A stretch of 64,000 bases of DNA from Sanguinoderma infundibulare (lineage: Eukaryota; Basidiomycota; Agaricomycetes; Polyporales; Polyporaceae): positions 744,001 to 808,000 of the forward strand of contig JAVLRN010000012.1 in the NCBI GenBank assembly GCA_032821775.1, given 5' to 3'. The notes beneath the pieces were generated by a model, which saw only the letters and a list, made by a program, of their open reading frames with translations, made no database searches and had not been told where the DNA came from. Below are positions 1 through 11,411 of the stretch, in pieces (position 1 is the stretch's first letter; each line of letters starts with the position of its first letter). The translations under genes were made by a program, and so were the position numbers.

Positions 1-543
1 GGAAGCTGCGCGGGCAACGGTTCACGAATTCCCGTGACAGCCTGGGAACGACAAATCGTATCCCACCCTGTAACTTGCGGCTCGTAGGAGCACCCATCAG
101 AACGAGACTCCCCCAATCTCGTCTTCCTCTCTCACCTCGAGGAGGGCTTAGTCTCCGCTGCCGACCATATACCGGATATAGATGACAGTCGATCTATTGG
201 TATATGAGGGGGCCGTGGTCGCGAGTTTCATTCCTTCAGGTCAGCTGTGTACGATATCCACATGCATGTCAGGGTCGTCCACGATGCAAAGACCCCAATC
301 CCACTGCGTACTGATGAGAGCGATCCGGAAAAAATACATGCGGAGGTATACATTGAAGTAGTATTACAGGATATCTAGTAACGTATGATGTCGCGCAAGG
401 TCCATTATCCTGAGCGTCCCATAAATGCAAGCATATCTACACATCTAGGCCGAGAAGTAGCATCCGGACCCGCGGCACAACCACGCAACCAAACCAAACA
501 CGCCACGATCATCGTCGAGGCGGGACTGACGGCGAAACGGGGC
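1..543. other. Intergenic, no gene seen
   Basis: No reading frame with recognisable protein similarity. It lies downstream of the minus-strand phosphate transporter and probably holds that gene's 3' untranslated region. Confidence 0.5.
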
Positions 544-2694
544 CTAACCGTCTATCAGTCAAGCACGAACACTCTAAAACGAACGTCCCGAAAAAAGGCT
601 TACCCATGACGAACTGATCCTGTTTCTCGTTCGAGATGTCCTCCAACGTCTTCTGATTCGTCTCCTTGATGAGCAGCGTCGAGAACACGCCCGTCAACAT
701 GAAGAACGCCAAGATCTCCAGCCTACGTAACCCCAAAGAACATTCAGCCCGAGCACACCCAAAGCACCCATCGAACCGACAAAGGAAAAGGGACAAAAAC
801 GTACAGATGACCAAAGAACGCGCCGTTACCCCCGATATTGATCAGCTTCGCGAACCCGACCTGGGACACGATCGCGCCCAGCTTCCCGCTCGCGGCCGAG
901 ATGCCGTGCGCGGTCGAGCGGTAGCGGGTCGGGAACGCCTCGCCGGGCACGATGAACGTCGTCGTGTTCGGCCCAAAGTTCTGGAAGAAGTTCGCGAGGC
1001 AGTAGAGGAAGACGAACGCGTCCTGCCCGCTGACCCCCGCGTGGTTCACCATCTTGTCGTACCCGAAGCCTGGGTCATGTGCCAGGTGAGCCAAAAAAGA
1101 AAACGCGACACCTCGTGCCTTGCGAGAACAACGCGAAGCGGTTTGCTTACCCATAACGATGAACAAGATGGTGAGCATGGCGAAGCCCATGAGCTGGATC
1201 GGCCGCCGGCCCCAGCGGTCGATGAACAAGAAGGTGACCCAGTACCCCGGAACGTAGCCCGCGACGCTCAGGATGATGTTCCCCACCGCGATCTTGCGCA
1301 AGTTCTCGTACACGTTGGTGGCGGACCCAAAGTGTATGATCTGCAGCACCTTCGACTGGTTCAATCCCAGCCCATAGAACGCGATGTCGAGCGCGAACCA
1401 CGAGTACGCCGTGCCCAGGAGCAGCCGCAGGTTCTCCGGCTTGCCAAAGTAGTCGAGGAAGTCGTTGCGGGTCGCCGTGGGCGCCTTGGCGCGCTCGACC
1501 ACCGCGTCGGGGTCGACGTAGTACGTGCCGGTGGTGAGGAAGTTATCGACGTCCTGAGCGGCCTGCTTTACGTTGCGCTCGACGTCCATCGTGAAGCGCG
1601 GCGTCTCGGGGATCGTGAGCCGGAAGTAGAGGGCGACTGCCCCGGGGACGCACCCGAGGCCGATGAGGATGCGCCACATGTTGTCGACGTACTTGAAGTC
1701 CTGCTGAAGCGCGTCCTTGTACGCGACGACAATGATCAATGCGAGTATAGAAGCAACTGAGCGGGACCGAAGATCATCGGTTATCAAAATCTCCTCAAAT
1801 AGGACACGTTGAGTGGACTCACCGAGTTGGCCCCATCCCTGGTTCGCAAACACCGCCGTCATGAGCCTACCCCGGATGCGCGTCGACGAGAACTCGGAAG
1901 AGATCACCGCAGAGAGCGGATAGTCGCCCCCAATTCCTATGCCCATGATGACGCGCCAGACGATGAGCGCGTTTATGATGTTCACCGCGAGCAGGCCGGA
2001 GCCGGACATCGCCTGGCCGAATGTCGCGATGATGATAATCATGAGCTCCACGCCATCTAGTGGGGCACTGCGTGAGCATAGCACGTAGCCAGGACGAGGA
2101 CGGAACAAGCAGCTTACACATCCGTTTGCGGCCCACCTTATCGGCAAGCCACCCGAAGAGCAGCTGCCCGACGAGGGTCCCGACTGGCGTAGCGACTTTG
2201 ACACCGAGATCTTGGTTGGAGTCCAGCGCACGGAACTCTGCGCGACACAACCAGAACATCAGCCATCGCCCGAAACACTCCAACAGCGGCAGACGCGAAC
2301 GTACGGGTGCCCGGGATGAAAGAGTTGCCATACGCGTAGCCGAGCATCGTGGACGCGATGTTGATCGCAAAGATGTCATACGCGTCCGTGAAGAACCCGA
2401 CGCCCGCGACCATGCAGACCTTGACGTGGAACCATCTGTCGAGTAAACAGAACCCCGTCAAGATCCCCGAATTCGAGTGCGATCTATGCACAAAGCCAAT
2501 TAAGGTGCTCACGAGAAGTCGGCCTGGTCGATCTCCGCAAGGGCAGCCACGCGCTGCTTGTTCAGAACCATGCCGGCATCTCTACACTCAACTTCGTCGT
2601 CGTCGTCGGCCACATATGAGCCCATAGATGAACGCAAAGCGGTGTGAGTGGCGGGGGAGACAGGTTGGGGTGGGTGCGGCTCTGTAGCAGCCAT
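544..2694 (-). CDS. Pho84-type inorganic phosphate:H+ symporter (copy 1)
   Basis: A 12-helix major facilitator protein expected at the plasma membrane, importing phosphate with protons. The first exon (2513-2694) gives an acidic cytosolic N-terminus ending in a DQADFS-type junction. Later exons encode the family blocks GVGFFTDAYD, NQDLGVKVAT, GQLLFGWLAD, GIGGDYPLS, IPETPRFTMDVERN, the central loop with YYVDPDAVVER, and NFGPNTTTFIVPGEAFPTRYR. It closely matches the copies at 5414-7386 and 31514-33691. The start is the first ATG in frame with the conserved N-terminal exon. The C-terminus is uncertain. After the LEDISNEKQDQF block a GT donor follows, and I placed a tiny last exon with a TAG stop at 544-551. 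The gene is divergent from copy 2, so both share a 2.7-kb upstream spacer. The substrate is inferred from the family. Confidence 0.85.
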
Positions 2695-5413
2695 CGAGAC
2701 GATGCAGGTAGATAGGCTTGAAACGGGGTCCGTCCTACCAGCGGAAGGCCAGCTTTTATATCAGAGCTGGCAAGGCCGTTTGAGAGCGGGGACGTTCGTA
2801 GCGCGCCACCAAATGGAAGGAAACGTGTGTCAGGCCTGAGAACATTATGCTTGTATGCCACCTTGGAGAGCCACAAGGGGGGTCGCGAGTGTAGTCACTG
2901 TCCGTCGTCCATCGTCGAGAGCCACTGACCGCAGCGGATCGCATCGACAACGTGGGCGCTACACGGCAGTGCAGGGTGCAGTTGTGAGGCAGGCGTACTA
3001 ACCCACAAAGGAGACAAAAAGCTGCCAGCCGAATGCGGTCGGAAGCCCAAGTTACGATAATGCACCAGTACGGACTGCGGAGAAGGCAAACGGCAGGATC
3101 AACTCCACTGCAACACGTCTGCTCCCGAACATCCAAGGACCGAAGACGGGTGCAGTACCAGAAGACAATGATAAGGTTCAGGACACAGGCCGATAATACT
3201 CCAGACGCGCCGCTCACCTGGTCACGTAACTAAACCGGGCCAAGGTTGCTCAGCACAGGCGCGAGGTCCGACAGCCTTGACATTGATCATCGCCCAGGCA
3301 TACTTGGCATGGAGAGCGAGAGTATTCAACGCGAGCGTTCCTCCAGATCCGCAGAGCAGTGGCTTCCGAGGGCACAGTATGAGGAACATAGCCGGGCAGA
3401 GCCCCACAGCAGGGCAACTTGGAGATGGGGGATTCACGGCCAAACATGTGGAGAGCTCTGTGGGTTTGTGAGTCGACCCCCAGGCTGTCGTTGAAGGTTT
3501 AGGATCCCGTGTCGTGCACCATGGACGGGGAGGTTGGATATTCGGCAGGCCGAACCTCTAAGCTTCGGTAAGATGGCAGCGGCCACCTGGTCCGAGGAAG
3601 CGAAAGCCCGCAACTGCATCGCCAGGCACTGCATCGTGCCGTTGACAGCCCTGCACCGTATGCGGACGACGAGACTCCCGCACCAATGTAGACCAGAGAT
3701 CTCGAGGAGGTTGAGCGGCGCAGACATCTACACACAGGGCACTTCGCACGCTTAAGCGAATGCTGGGGAACTATATTGGGAGATGTATTAGTTGTGGAGA
3801 AGGCGCACAGGATGGGGAAAGTATCCCACGAAGGAATTGGCAAGTTCGCACCTGTTCGCACCGGGCGACAATGTCGAGAAGACAGGCACCAATTCAAACT
3901 TAGCTTCGTCACCGAAGTCCTTCTTCAAATCTTACCCGAAGGATCTCCGGGTAAAGCATATATGCGAGGCGTGGTCCACGGCTGCCACAGTGGCGCATGG
4001 ATTCAAACCAAAACCCGGGCCTAAACAGCGGCTGATGGAAAGGGACCAGCTCAACCCTGCATTTCCGTCATCCGGCACCGCGATCTCCTGTCAGGCGGGG
4101 GCATTCAGGACGCGCGTGGGCCTGTCTTAATAACGGGAACGAACAGGCGCACGACACAAAAATACGGACATCGGTATACAGACTACGGCAACGTGTGGGG
4201 AGCGAAAGGGGACTGAATCGATGGTAAGCACGTCCGTCAAATGTCTGGCTAGTGTCCGACTTGGATCAACGGTCGACGACCGGTGAACGCACAGGAACAG
4301 GAGGGTGGTACTAGAAACGAAGAGGGAACGTGGCTGATGCGCTGGGCGTGATTGAAGATTGTACTGAACGTGCCAGCGGCCGGACATATACACGCATACG
4401 TTTGTGCGCACACGGTCAAGGAGACATTTACTAGAAGTCGCACTAGACTTCAAATTGCTCCATCACCAAGCACCAGCGTGCAAAAGAAGACCGTGAAAAG
4501 CGGACGGAGGGAAAATATCTGAGATAAGCCGGAGTTGGGCAGCGTAGGGGACAGCTGCAGCTACAGTCATACAGGAGCAGCAGTGACGGCGCTGGCAGTT
4601 TTTCGCCGGAGCGGGATTCACAAATGCGCTGCCAGGAGGATCGAAACTGACGCACCACTTCCCGATCCCGAGCATCCAACGTTCGCAAAAAGGAGGCGGT
4701 GAGCGCGGACACGAGTACGCCCGTGCTCGGCTCGAAGACGAAAAGCAGAAGATCAACAGTTTATGAGAAGGCGCCCTGGACGTCGAACATGGGAGACAGT
4801 CCTGGAACGGGCTAAAGTAGAGGGCGTGGTGCACATGGCGCGAGAAGCACGGTCGTCGGGAAGGGAGGGGCGATGCAGCTGCAGATGTAAGGCACAGATC
4901 CGTTGCATAATCTGCGATGTGGCCAGATGGAGCGGGAGGCCGACGCGCGCGTAGAGCTGTGTAAGAATGTGGGCGGGCGGAAGGCGCATCATCGTAAGCT
5001 GCGGCGGGAGAGACGTTGTGCCGGGCCAAGACGGGGCTGGAGAGGAGCGATGTGCGAAGAGGGCGGGGCAGAGTGGCGGGCCAAGTCGGCGGGAAAAGAG
5101 AGGCCGTGGGAGCGCGGACGGGAGACGCCACTTACCGGATGGGGGGTGGCTGTCCGGGGGGTGATTGGGTGGCGAGTACGAACGTGCAAGGGACAGCGTG
5201 GAAGCCAGCAGCACGCGTTTGCAGCGGTGAGCGGGAAACTTGCGTCCGCCCTGGCGCGCACTTCTCACTAAGATTTGATCGCTTCCGGAACGCCATCTGC
5301 CGGCGGATGGGCTTATTATCTTAAAAGCAGCGCTCCCTTCTAGTCCGCGGTTCCCCAGCCCGTCCCCACGAGCCTTCCTCGCTCCCTCGCTCCCCACCGG
5401 TCTCTCCCTCGAG
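2695..5413. other. Spacer between divergent phosphate transporters
   Basis: No protein family is recognisable; the open frames here are short and overlap each other. It must contain both transporter promoters. AACGTG (CACGTT on the other strand), a sequence bound by yeast Pho4, occurs at about 2949, 4190, 4327, 4367 and 5181. Confidence 0.45.
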
Positions 5414-7386
5414 ATGACTTCATACGCGGGTGACAAGACCTCCACGAGCTCTGCGGAGGGCCCCGTTGCCAAACCCGGCAAGGTCCCGCAATCGACCGCC
5501 GATGCCGCCCACGTCCTCGACGAGAAGCGTCGTGCCGCCCTAGCCGAAATTGACCAAGCCAAGTTCTCGTGAGTTATTCCCGTCCGGCTAGCACGTCCTT
5601 CTCCCTAACCACCGCGCACACCATCCATCTAGTTGGTTCCATGTAAGAATCTGCCTGGTCGCCGGTGTCGGCTTCTTCACCGATGCCTACGACATCTTCG
5701 CCATCAACATTGCCTCCGTCATGCTCGGCTACGTCTACGGAACGGGTGCGTTATCCAACTTACCTTGCCCGTCCGCCTCATCCCAACTCGTTTTCCCAAG
5801 GCGCTCCTGGATCTCAGAAGCTGTCCTCCAACCAGGATCTCGGTGTCAAGGTCGCCACTCCCTGTGGCACTCTCGTCGGCCAGCTTCTCTTCGGTTGGCT
5901 CGCCGACGTCGTCGGTCGTAAAAGGATGTGTAAGTACCAATCACATCTAAACACCCTCATCCAATTAATTCCAGTCAACAGACGGTATTGAGCTCATGCT
6001 CATCATCGTCGCCACTTTCGGTCAGGCCGTTTCCGGCGAGGCCCACGCAGTCAACATCATCGGCGTCCTTATCGTCTGGCGGTTCATCATGGGTGTCGGA
6101 ATCGGCGGTGACTACCCCTTGTCTGCCGTCATCTCCTCTGAGTTCTCGTCTACACATATCCGTGGTCGTCTCATGACCGCCGTCTTCGCCAACCAGGGCT
6201 GGGGCCAATTCAGTCCGTTTTCATCCTTGTTCTCTTGCAGTGGCATACTGCTAATTCATTATCCCATACAGCTGCCGCCCTTGTCGGTTTCATCATCGTC
6301 TCAGCATACAAGGATTCTATCATCAACGAGAACCCCGCAGTGAATGCCAAGATTGATCAAATGTGGCGAATCCTCATCGGTCTCGGTTGCGTCCCGGCCG
6401 TGATCGCCCTCTACTTCCGTCTCACCATCCCCGAGACGCCCCGTTTCACCATGGACGTTGAGCGTAATGTCAAGCAGGCTACTGATGACGTTGAGAACTT
6501 CCTCACGACCGGCACCTACTACGTCGACCCCGACGCGGTCGTCGAGCGTGTCAAGGCGCCCAAGGCCACCCGTCGCGACTTCCGCAGGTACTTCTCCAAG
6601 TGGGAGAACCTCAAGCTCCTCATCGGCACCTCCTACTCGTGGTTTGCGCTTGACATCGCCTTCTACGGCCTCGGCCTCAACTCGTCCGTCATCCTCCAGG
6701 CCATCGGTTTCGGCTCGCCCGATGCGTCGCTCCACGGCGGCCAAAAGATCTACACGAACCTCCGCAACATCACCGTCGGAAACATGATCCTCTCGGTGGC
6801 GGGCCTCATCCCCGGCTACTGGGTGTCGTTCCTGTTCATCGACCGCTGGGGCCGGAAGCCGATCCAGCTCATGGGCTTCATCATGCTCACCATCCTTTTC
6901 ATCATCATGGGCTTCGCATACCACCCGCTCACCAAGACGTCCAGCGGTCGCGCGGCGTTTACCTTCCTGTACTGCCTCACCAACTTCTTCCAGAACTTCG
7001 GCCCGAACACGACGACGTTTATAGTCCCCGGTGAGGCGTTCCCGACGCGCTACCGCTCTACGGCGCACGGTATCTCGGCCGCGTCGGGCAAGCTCGGCGC
7101 GATCGTCGCCCAGGTCGGGTTCGGCAAGATGGTCAACATTGGCGGCACGAACGCGTTCGTCAACCACTTGTGAGTGCCATTTCTTTTCTGCGTCCAACAA
7201 GAAGTGGTGGTCGCTGACGGTGGCATGGACAGGCTGGAGATCTTCGCTTTCTGGATGCTCACAGGCATCTTCTCGACGCTCCTCATCAAGGAGACGAAGC
7301 AAGCGACACTCGAGGACCTTTCGAACGAGGACCAGGAAGGCTTCATCGAGGCGCCGCCTCGCGCCTCCGCCACCATCACAGCATGA
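5414..7386 (+). CDS. Pho84-type inorganic phosphate:H+ symporter (copy 2)
   Basis: A major facilitator phosphate transporter. Exon 1 (5414-5568) ends in an AKFS junction that splices to a WFHVRICLVAGVGFF block. Further exons carry FTDAYDIFAINIAS, VKVATPCGTLVGQLLFGWLAD, GRKRMYGIEL and the family hallmark GVGIGGDYPLSAVISSE. A long exon (about 6270-7170) then holds helices 6-11, including IPETPRFTMDVERNVKQ and GPNTTTFIVPGEAFPTRYRS. The last exon adds LEIFAFWMLTGIFSTLLIKET and a short tail ending in a TGA at 7384. All introns are about 50-65 bases. The start is the ATG in a CTCGAGATGAC context just downstream of a pyrimidine-rich leader. The gene is intact and is the best-preserved of the three paralogs in the window. 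Phosphate as substrate is inferred from the family. Confidence 0.92.
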
Positions 7387-9680
7387 GTGCTCTCGATTCC
7401 TCTCCCCTCTCCTCGCTCGCCTACGCAAGCCTATCATTATGTCATCCCATCACCCCTGCATCCTTCTTGCTCATCCGTCCCTATCTCTGTCGATTGGATC
7501 GCACCCCTTCGGTTTACGTTCACAGTACTTTTGTACCTCCTTAGTGTAATGTCACTGTAGTCCGAGAAAAATATCTCTCATCTGCCGCAGCGCCGGGAAG
7601 GGCCGTCTGGAATATGATGGGAATATACCTGTACTCGTATATGTAGACGCCAGCCACGACGTATTTCCTTTCGCAAGTCCTTTCGCTCTCGCCTCCGATT
7701 CGCGCGATGCAAGCTCGGCTAGGGCTGGCGTTGAGTAGCATTTGATGGCGGTGATACCCGATATGGCAAGCGCTGTGAGATCCACGATCATGGAGTCTGG
7801 ACTCTCGACCGCCCCCGCTACCCTTTCCGTCCGCTGCACTTTCCTTTCTCCTCGATCAACAGTGCAATGGTCCCGCCCGTCACAGAAAGGTACGACTCGC
7901 GGACGAGAGGGGCCAGGAGTCACAACACGTTCGAGGGGTGCGCTCTCCTCGACTCCTTGAATAAACCACTCCGAGCATCACTTTCCTACCACCATACCAC
8001 CTGAAACGCCGCGAGTCCATACCACACGCGTACGAATGTGATTCCATGTGGACGGCCTAGAATCCGAACGCTAAAACTTCCGCAGGCCCGCGCGTACGCC
8101 GCATACGTAGCCCCTGACAGCAGCCCTCGAGAGAACGTTAACGTTTGGGCGACGAGGAGGCGAATGGCGCCGACACCGAGACCGAAAGTGCAGCGCGTGC
8201 TCCTGTCCGTGTTCTTCGAGCCCTCCGAGCCGTCCCATCTCAGCCCCGAGGACGAGCCGGAGAGCGTCCTCCGCGGGGAGCGGGAGGAGGACACGGAGAC
8301 CCGAGGCGTCGCGCACGAGCAGGGCCGACAGGCAGGGGACTCCCAGTCGAAGCAGCGCGTGGACGAGAGGAACGCGAAGCGGGAGGACGTGACGGGCAGG
8401 CCTGGCCTGCCGAAGAAAGCCCAGAGCAAGCTTTGAGCGGTGCGCTGTGCGCGTGCTCGCCGGTGGAACGCATGTGGGGATGTCTAAGCTTGGAGTGCAG
8501 GCGTGGGCAAGGAGCATATGGGAGGAAGTGGATGATTGAATGTCGTGGGCCGCTGACCCCTCGTGTATGCATGCGAATGTCGATGTATCGTTTAGTCACT
8601 AATCAGACAGCGTTTGGCCTTAGTCTGAGCGCATGGCGACATGCACATGGCGGTCGCGCGGGACCTCAGGTTGACAATGCAGAACTTGTACGGCTCGTTC
8701 TTTACAGCGACAAAACGAGCGTGTCGAACCGTGTACTTTTTAAAACGGATGCGCACAGTTCATGTCTGACGACCGAACCTTCTTTTGTTCGCCGAGTGTC
8801 CGTCAGGTGAGATATGTCAGCTCAGGCACTTCGAGGACATATTTCATGGCTATGTTGGCACGCCCACCGCGCCCACCGACATCGCCTCGCGCGTCGTACG
8901 AGCAGAGCATCCCACATCGCGGCATGCTATAGCACGTTCGTTGGCTGCAGGGGTCCCAGAACCGACCAGACGATCCTTCGCTCGGCCAAATCGGAGACCC
9001 GCAGCGCTACGTGAGGGAATGAAACAGTTACTGAGCGGCGCAACGGCTCTCGATCCAGGCGCAACGGCTCTCGATCCAGGCCCCCGGCTTCGCCTTCTTT
9101 GATTTAGATATCACCTCGCGAAATCACAGAACCCAGATACAGGCCATCTGCGGGGAATCGTCATCCTGAACAGGGAAGACGATGACAGAACGCCCGTACC
9201 TGAACCTGTACAACCCCTTACCAAGTGCGGCCCACCAAGCGTCGATGACATACACTGCTGCAGGGACAGACGTCTACAGATCGAGGTCATCCGCTAGAGC
9301 AGCCGGACAAACATGGGAGGCTGCTCATACAGAGTCCAGAACAGCGCCGACAACCGCGGGAGACGCCTAATGAACGGCTATGATCCAGGATCCCGAGCTT
9401 GAGTGGCTGGGAACGCCGCTTGCGGTTGGCCGTCCAACTTGAACCGGTCCTACAAGATGTGCCGAGGCCGAGCTATGCGAGTGCGCTAGTTCGAGCGTAC
9501 GCTGTGTGTTGCCTTTCGGGCTGCGGGCTGATCATGGGACTAAAATGTCAGAGAGCATGGCGCAGGGCCGAAAACCGCCACCGAGCACTACAACCAACGT
9601 TCGTAACGCCCATCCGTACAACGTGTACAGAACCCAATGTCCCCGAAGAGAGACAGCCACATTCTAACTGTACACGGCCC
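7387..9680. other. Intergenic, no confident gene
   Basis: This holds the 3' end of transporter copy 2 and the downstream flank of the minus-strand RRM gene. A plus-strand frame at 8038-8436 (132 codons, basic, no known domain) and overlapping minus-strand frames are present, but none has recognisable similarity or convincing splice structure. A 21-bp tandem duplication sits at 9037-9078. Confidence 0.4.
9037..9078. repeat. 21-bp direct tandem duplication
   Basis: The unit GGCGCAACGGCTCTCGATCCA occurs twice back to back and is identical in both copies. It is intergenic, with no sign of function. Confidence 0.85.
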
Positions 9681-11166
9681 CTACGCCTCGGTAGGCTTCG
9701 GCTTCTTTTTCTGTGGACAGCATTAGCGGAGTGTTCACCGCGAAAAGGCAGCACCGGATGGCGCCACACGAGATGAGATGGGCAGACGACACTCACGTAT
9801 GCGATGGCCTCGAAGTCGTACTTGATCCCCGCCTCCTCGAGTTTGCGTTTTCGCTGCTCCTGACGCTTCAGCAAGCGCGCCTCCGCCTTCTCCAGCTCGT
9901 CCTCCGTCCTGGGCTGTAGATTCCACGTCATATTAGCTTCGTTCATGGGACGTGCCAACGTGCCGGGGACGGAGATAGATAATATGATGAGGGACGTCAC
10001 AGACATCAGACGGACCTTGTTGTGCGCCACACGCGCAACGCGATCGCGGGGAACGGGCCTCCACTTCCTGTTCGCGCCAACCCAAAGCTCAGGGTGTACC
10101 TGGTCCTTCGGAACGACTTTGCATGTGAGGATGTGGCCCGTGAGCAGGTAATTATCCATCGTCTCAGCAACGATTCGGGCGACGGAGGACGAGTCGAACT
10201 CAATGAACCCGTAGTGCTTCGCCTTGCCAGTCTATTGGATATGATCAATCTTAAGCGTCAGTTTACAACGATAATGGAGGCGCACCTTTTTGTTGCGGGA
10301 GAGTCTGAGGCGGGTAACGTTGCCAAACTGCGAGAAGTACGCCTTCATCTGGTCCTCGTAGAAGCCGTGGGGTATACGACCAAGGTATAGCACGCCCCGG
10401 TCTTCTGTCTAGAGGAACAGACACAAGTATGAGCGTCGCGCGTCCCATTGAATACAACATGATGGGGACGTACCGGCTTCCGTTTCGCCTTCTCCAGCTT
10501 CCGCTTGACCGTCGCGTCGTCCTTGGCGATGGTAGGCAGCTTGCCAATATCGATCCCGGGAATGTCATCCACCATCTCTTCGTCAGACGAATCGTCGTCG
10601 TCCGACTCAAAGCCATAGAACTCCTGCTCCTCTGCCTCGTTCTCTACTGGATCCTCCTCTTCGCCTTCAGGCTTGGACTCGGGTTCAGCGACCTTGGTGT
10701 TCTTCGCCTTGTCCTTTTTCTCCATCGCCGTGTCCTTACGCTTCTTCTTCGACTCCTTCGCAACCTCCACACCCTTATCCTCCACTTCGCTCGCCTTCCT
10801 CTTCCCCTTCTTGCCCGCTGCTTCAGGCACCACGTCCTCTACCTGGAGGGCGGTGTCCTCGGGCGCGGCCGCCTTCTCCATTCCCTTCCTCTTCTTGTCC
10901 TTCTTCCCGGTCGCCACAGGCACCTCAACCTCCGCCACCTCCTTCACGGCATCTGTCGCCTCCTTCGTAGCATCCTTCGGCTTCTTTTCTTTCTTCTCCT
11001 TCCTCTCCCTCTTGGGCTTCGAGGACGAAGGGTCCACGGGAGCGGAGGCGGGTTCATCCTCAACTTGCTTGGTCTTCTTCGCTTTGGCTGGCGCGTCGGC
11101 CTTGAGGTCCTGCAGGGACTTCTTCTTGACAGCCTTGGATGTCTTTTCTGCAGCGTCCTTCGCCAT
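9681..11166 (-). CDS. Nucleolar RRM protein, NIFK/Nop15-like ribosome biogenesis factor
   Basis: Five exons (10474-11166, 10286-10408, 10016-10231, 9797-9913, 9681-9710) keep frame and give about 392 residues. Residues 1-230 are a highly charged Lys/Glu/Ala-rich arm typical of nucleolar proteins, with an acidic [16 protein letters not shown] patch. The RRM spans about residues 235-310. RNP2 is seen as [12 protein letters not shown] and RNP1 as [11 protein letters not shown] linker with [21 protein letters not shown] follows, typical of the NIFK/Nop15 family, then a coiled-coil-prone basic tail ending KKKPKPTEA. In yeast the ortholog acts in 60S subunit assembly and rRNA processing. The gene is divergent from CDC16 with 245 bases between start codons, so the two probably share a promoter region. 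Confidence 0.88.
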
Positions 11167-11411
11167 GGTTGTTGCAGTGAGCGGTGAACAGAGGGAAGGA
11201 GAGGTAGCGCAAGACCAGAGGCAGCTCGAGCCAAAAATTGGCGCGATCGAGGGAAGCGCCCAGTATTAAGTCGGTCACGTGTTCTGGCGATTGCAGGACG
11301 CGTTTGCGCGCGTCGATCTCCGTCTTCAACCACCTCGTCCTCGCCGCGCTGCTCGATCTCGAACATACTCACCATCTACCTGGCACAGCGGAGGACACAA
11401 CCCACAACGTC

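Noticed and set aside
6301..7437. 378-codon open frame on the minus strand opposite phosphate transporter copy 2
   Set aside because: It is the mirror of a GC-rich coding exon. The composition (Arg/Glu/Asp-rich, no domain) and the strong homology on the other strand show it is a shadow.
8038..8436. 132-codon plus-strand frame as a gene
   Set aside because: No domain, charged low-complexity composition, and an equally long overlapping minus-strand frame. It was left as intergenic.
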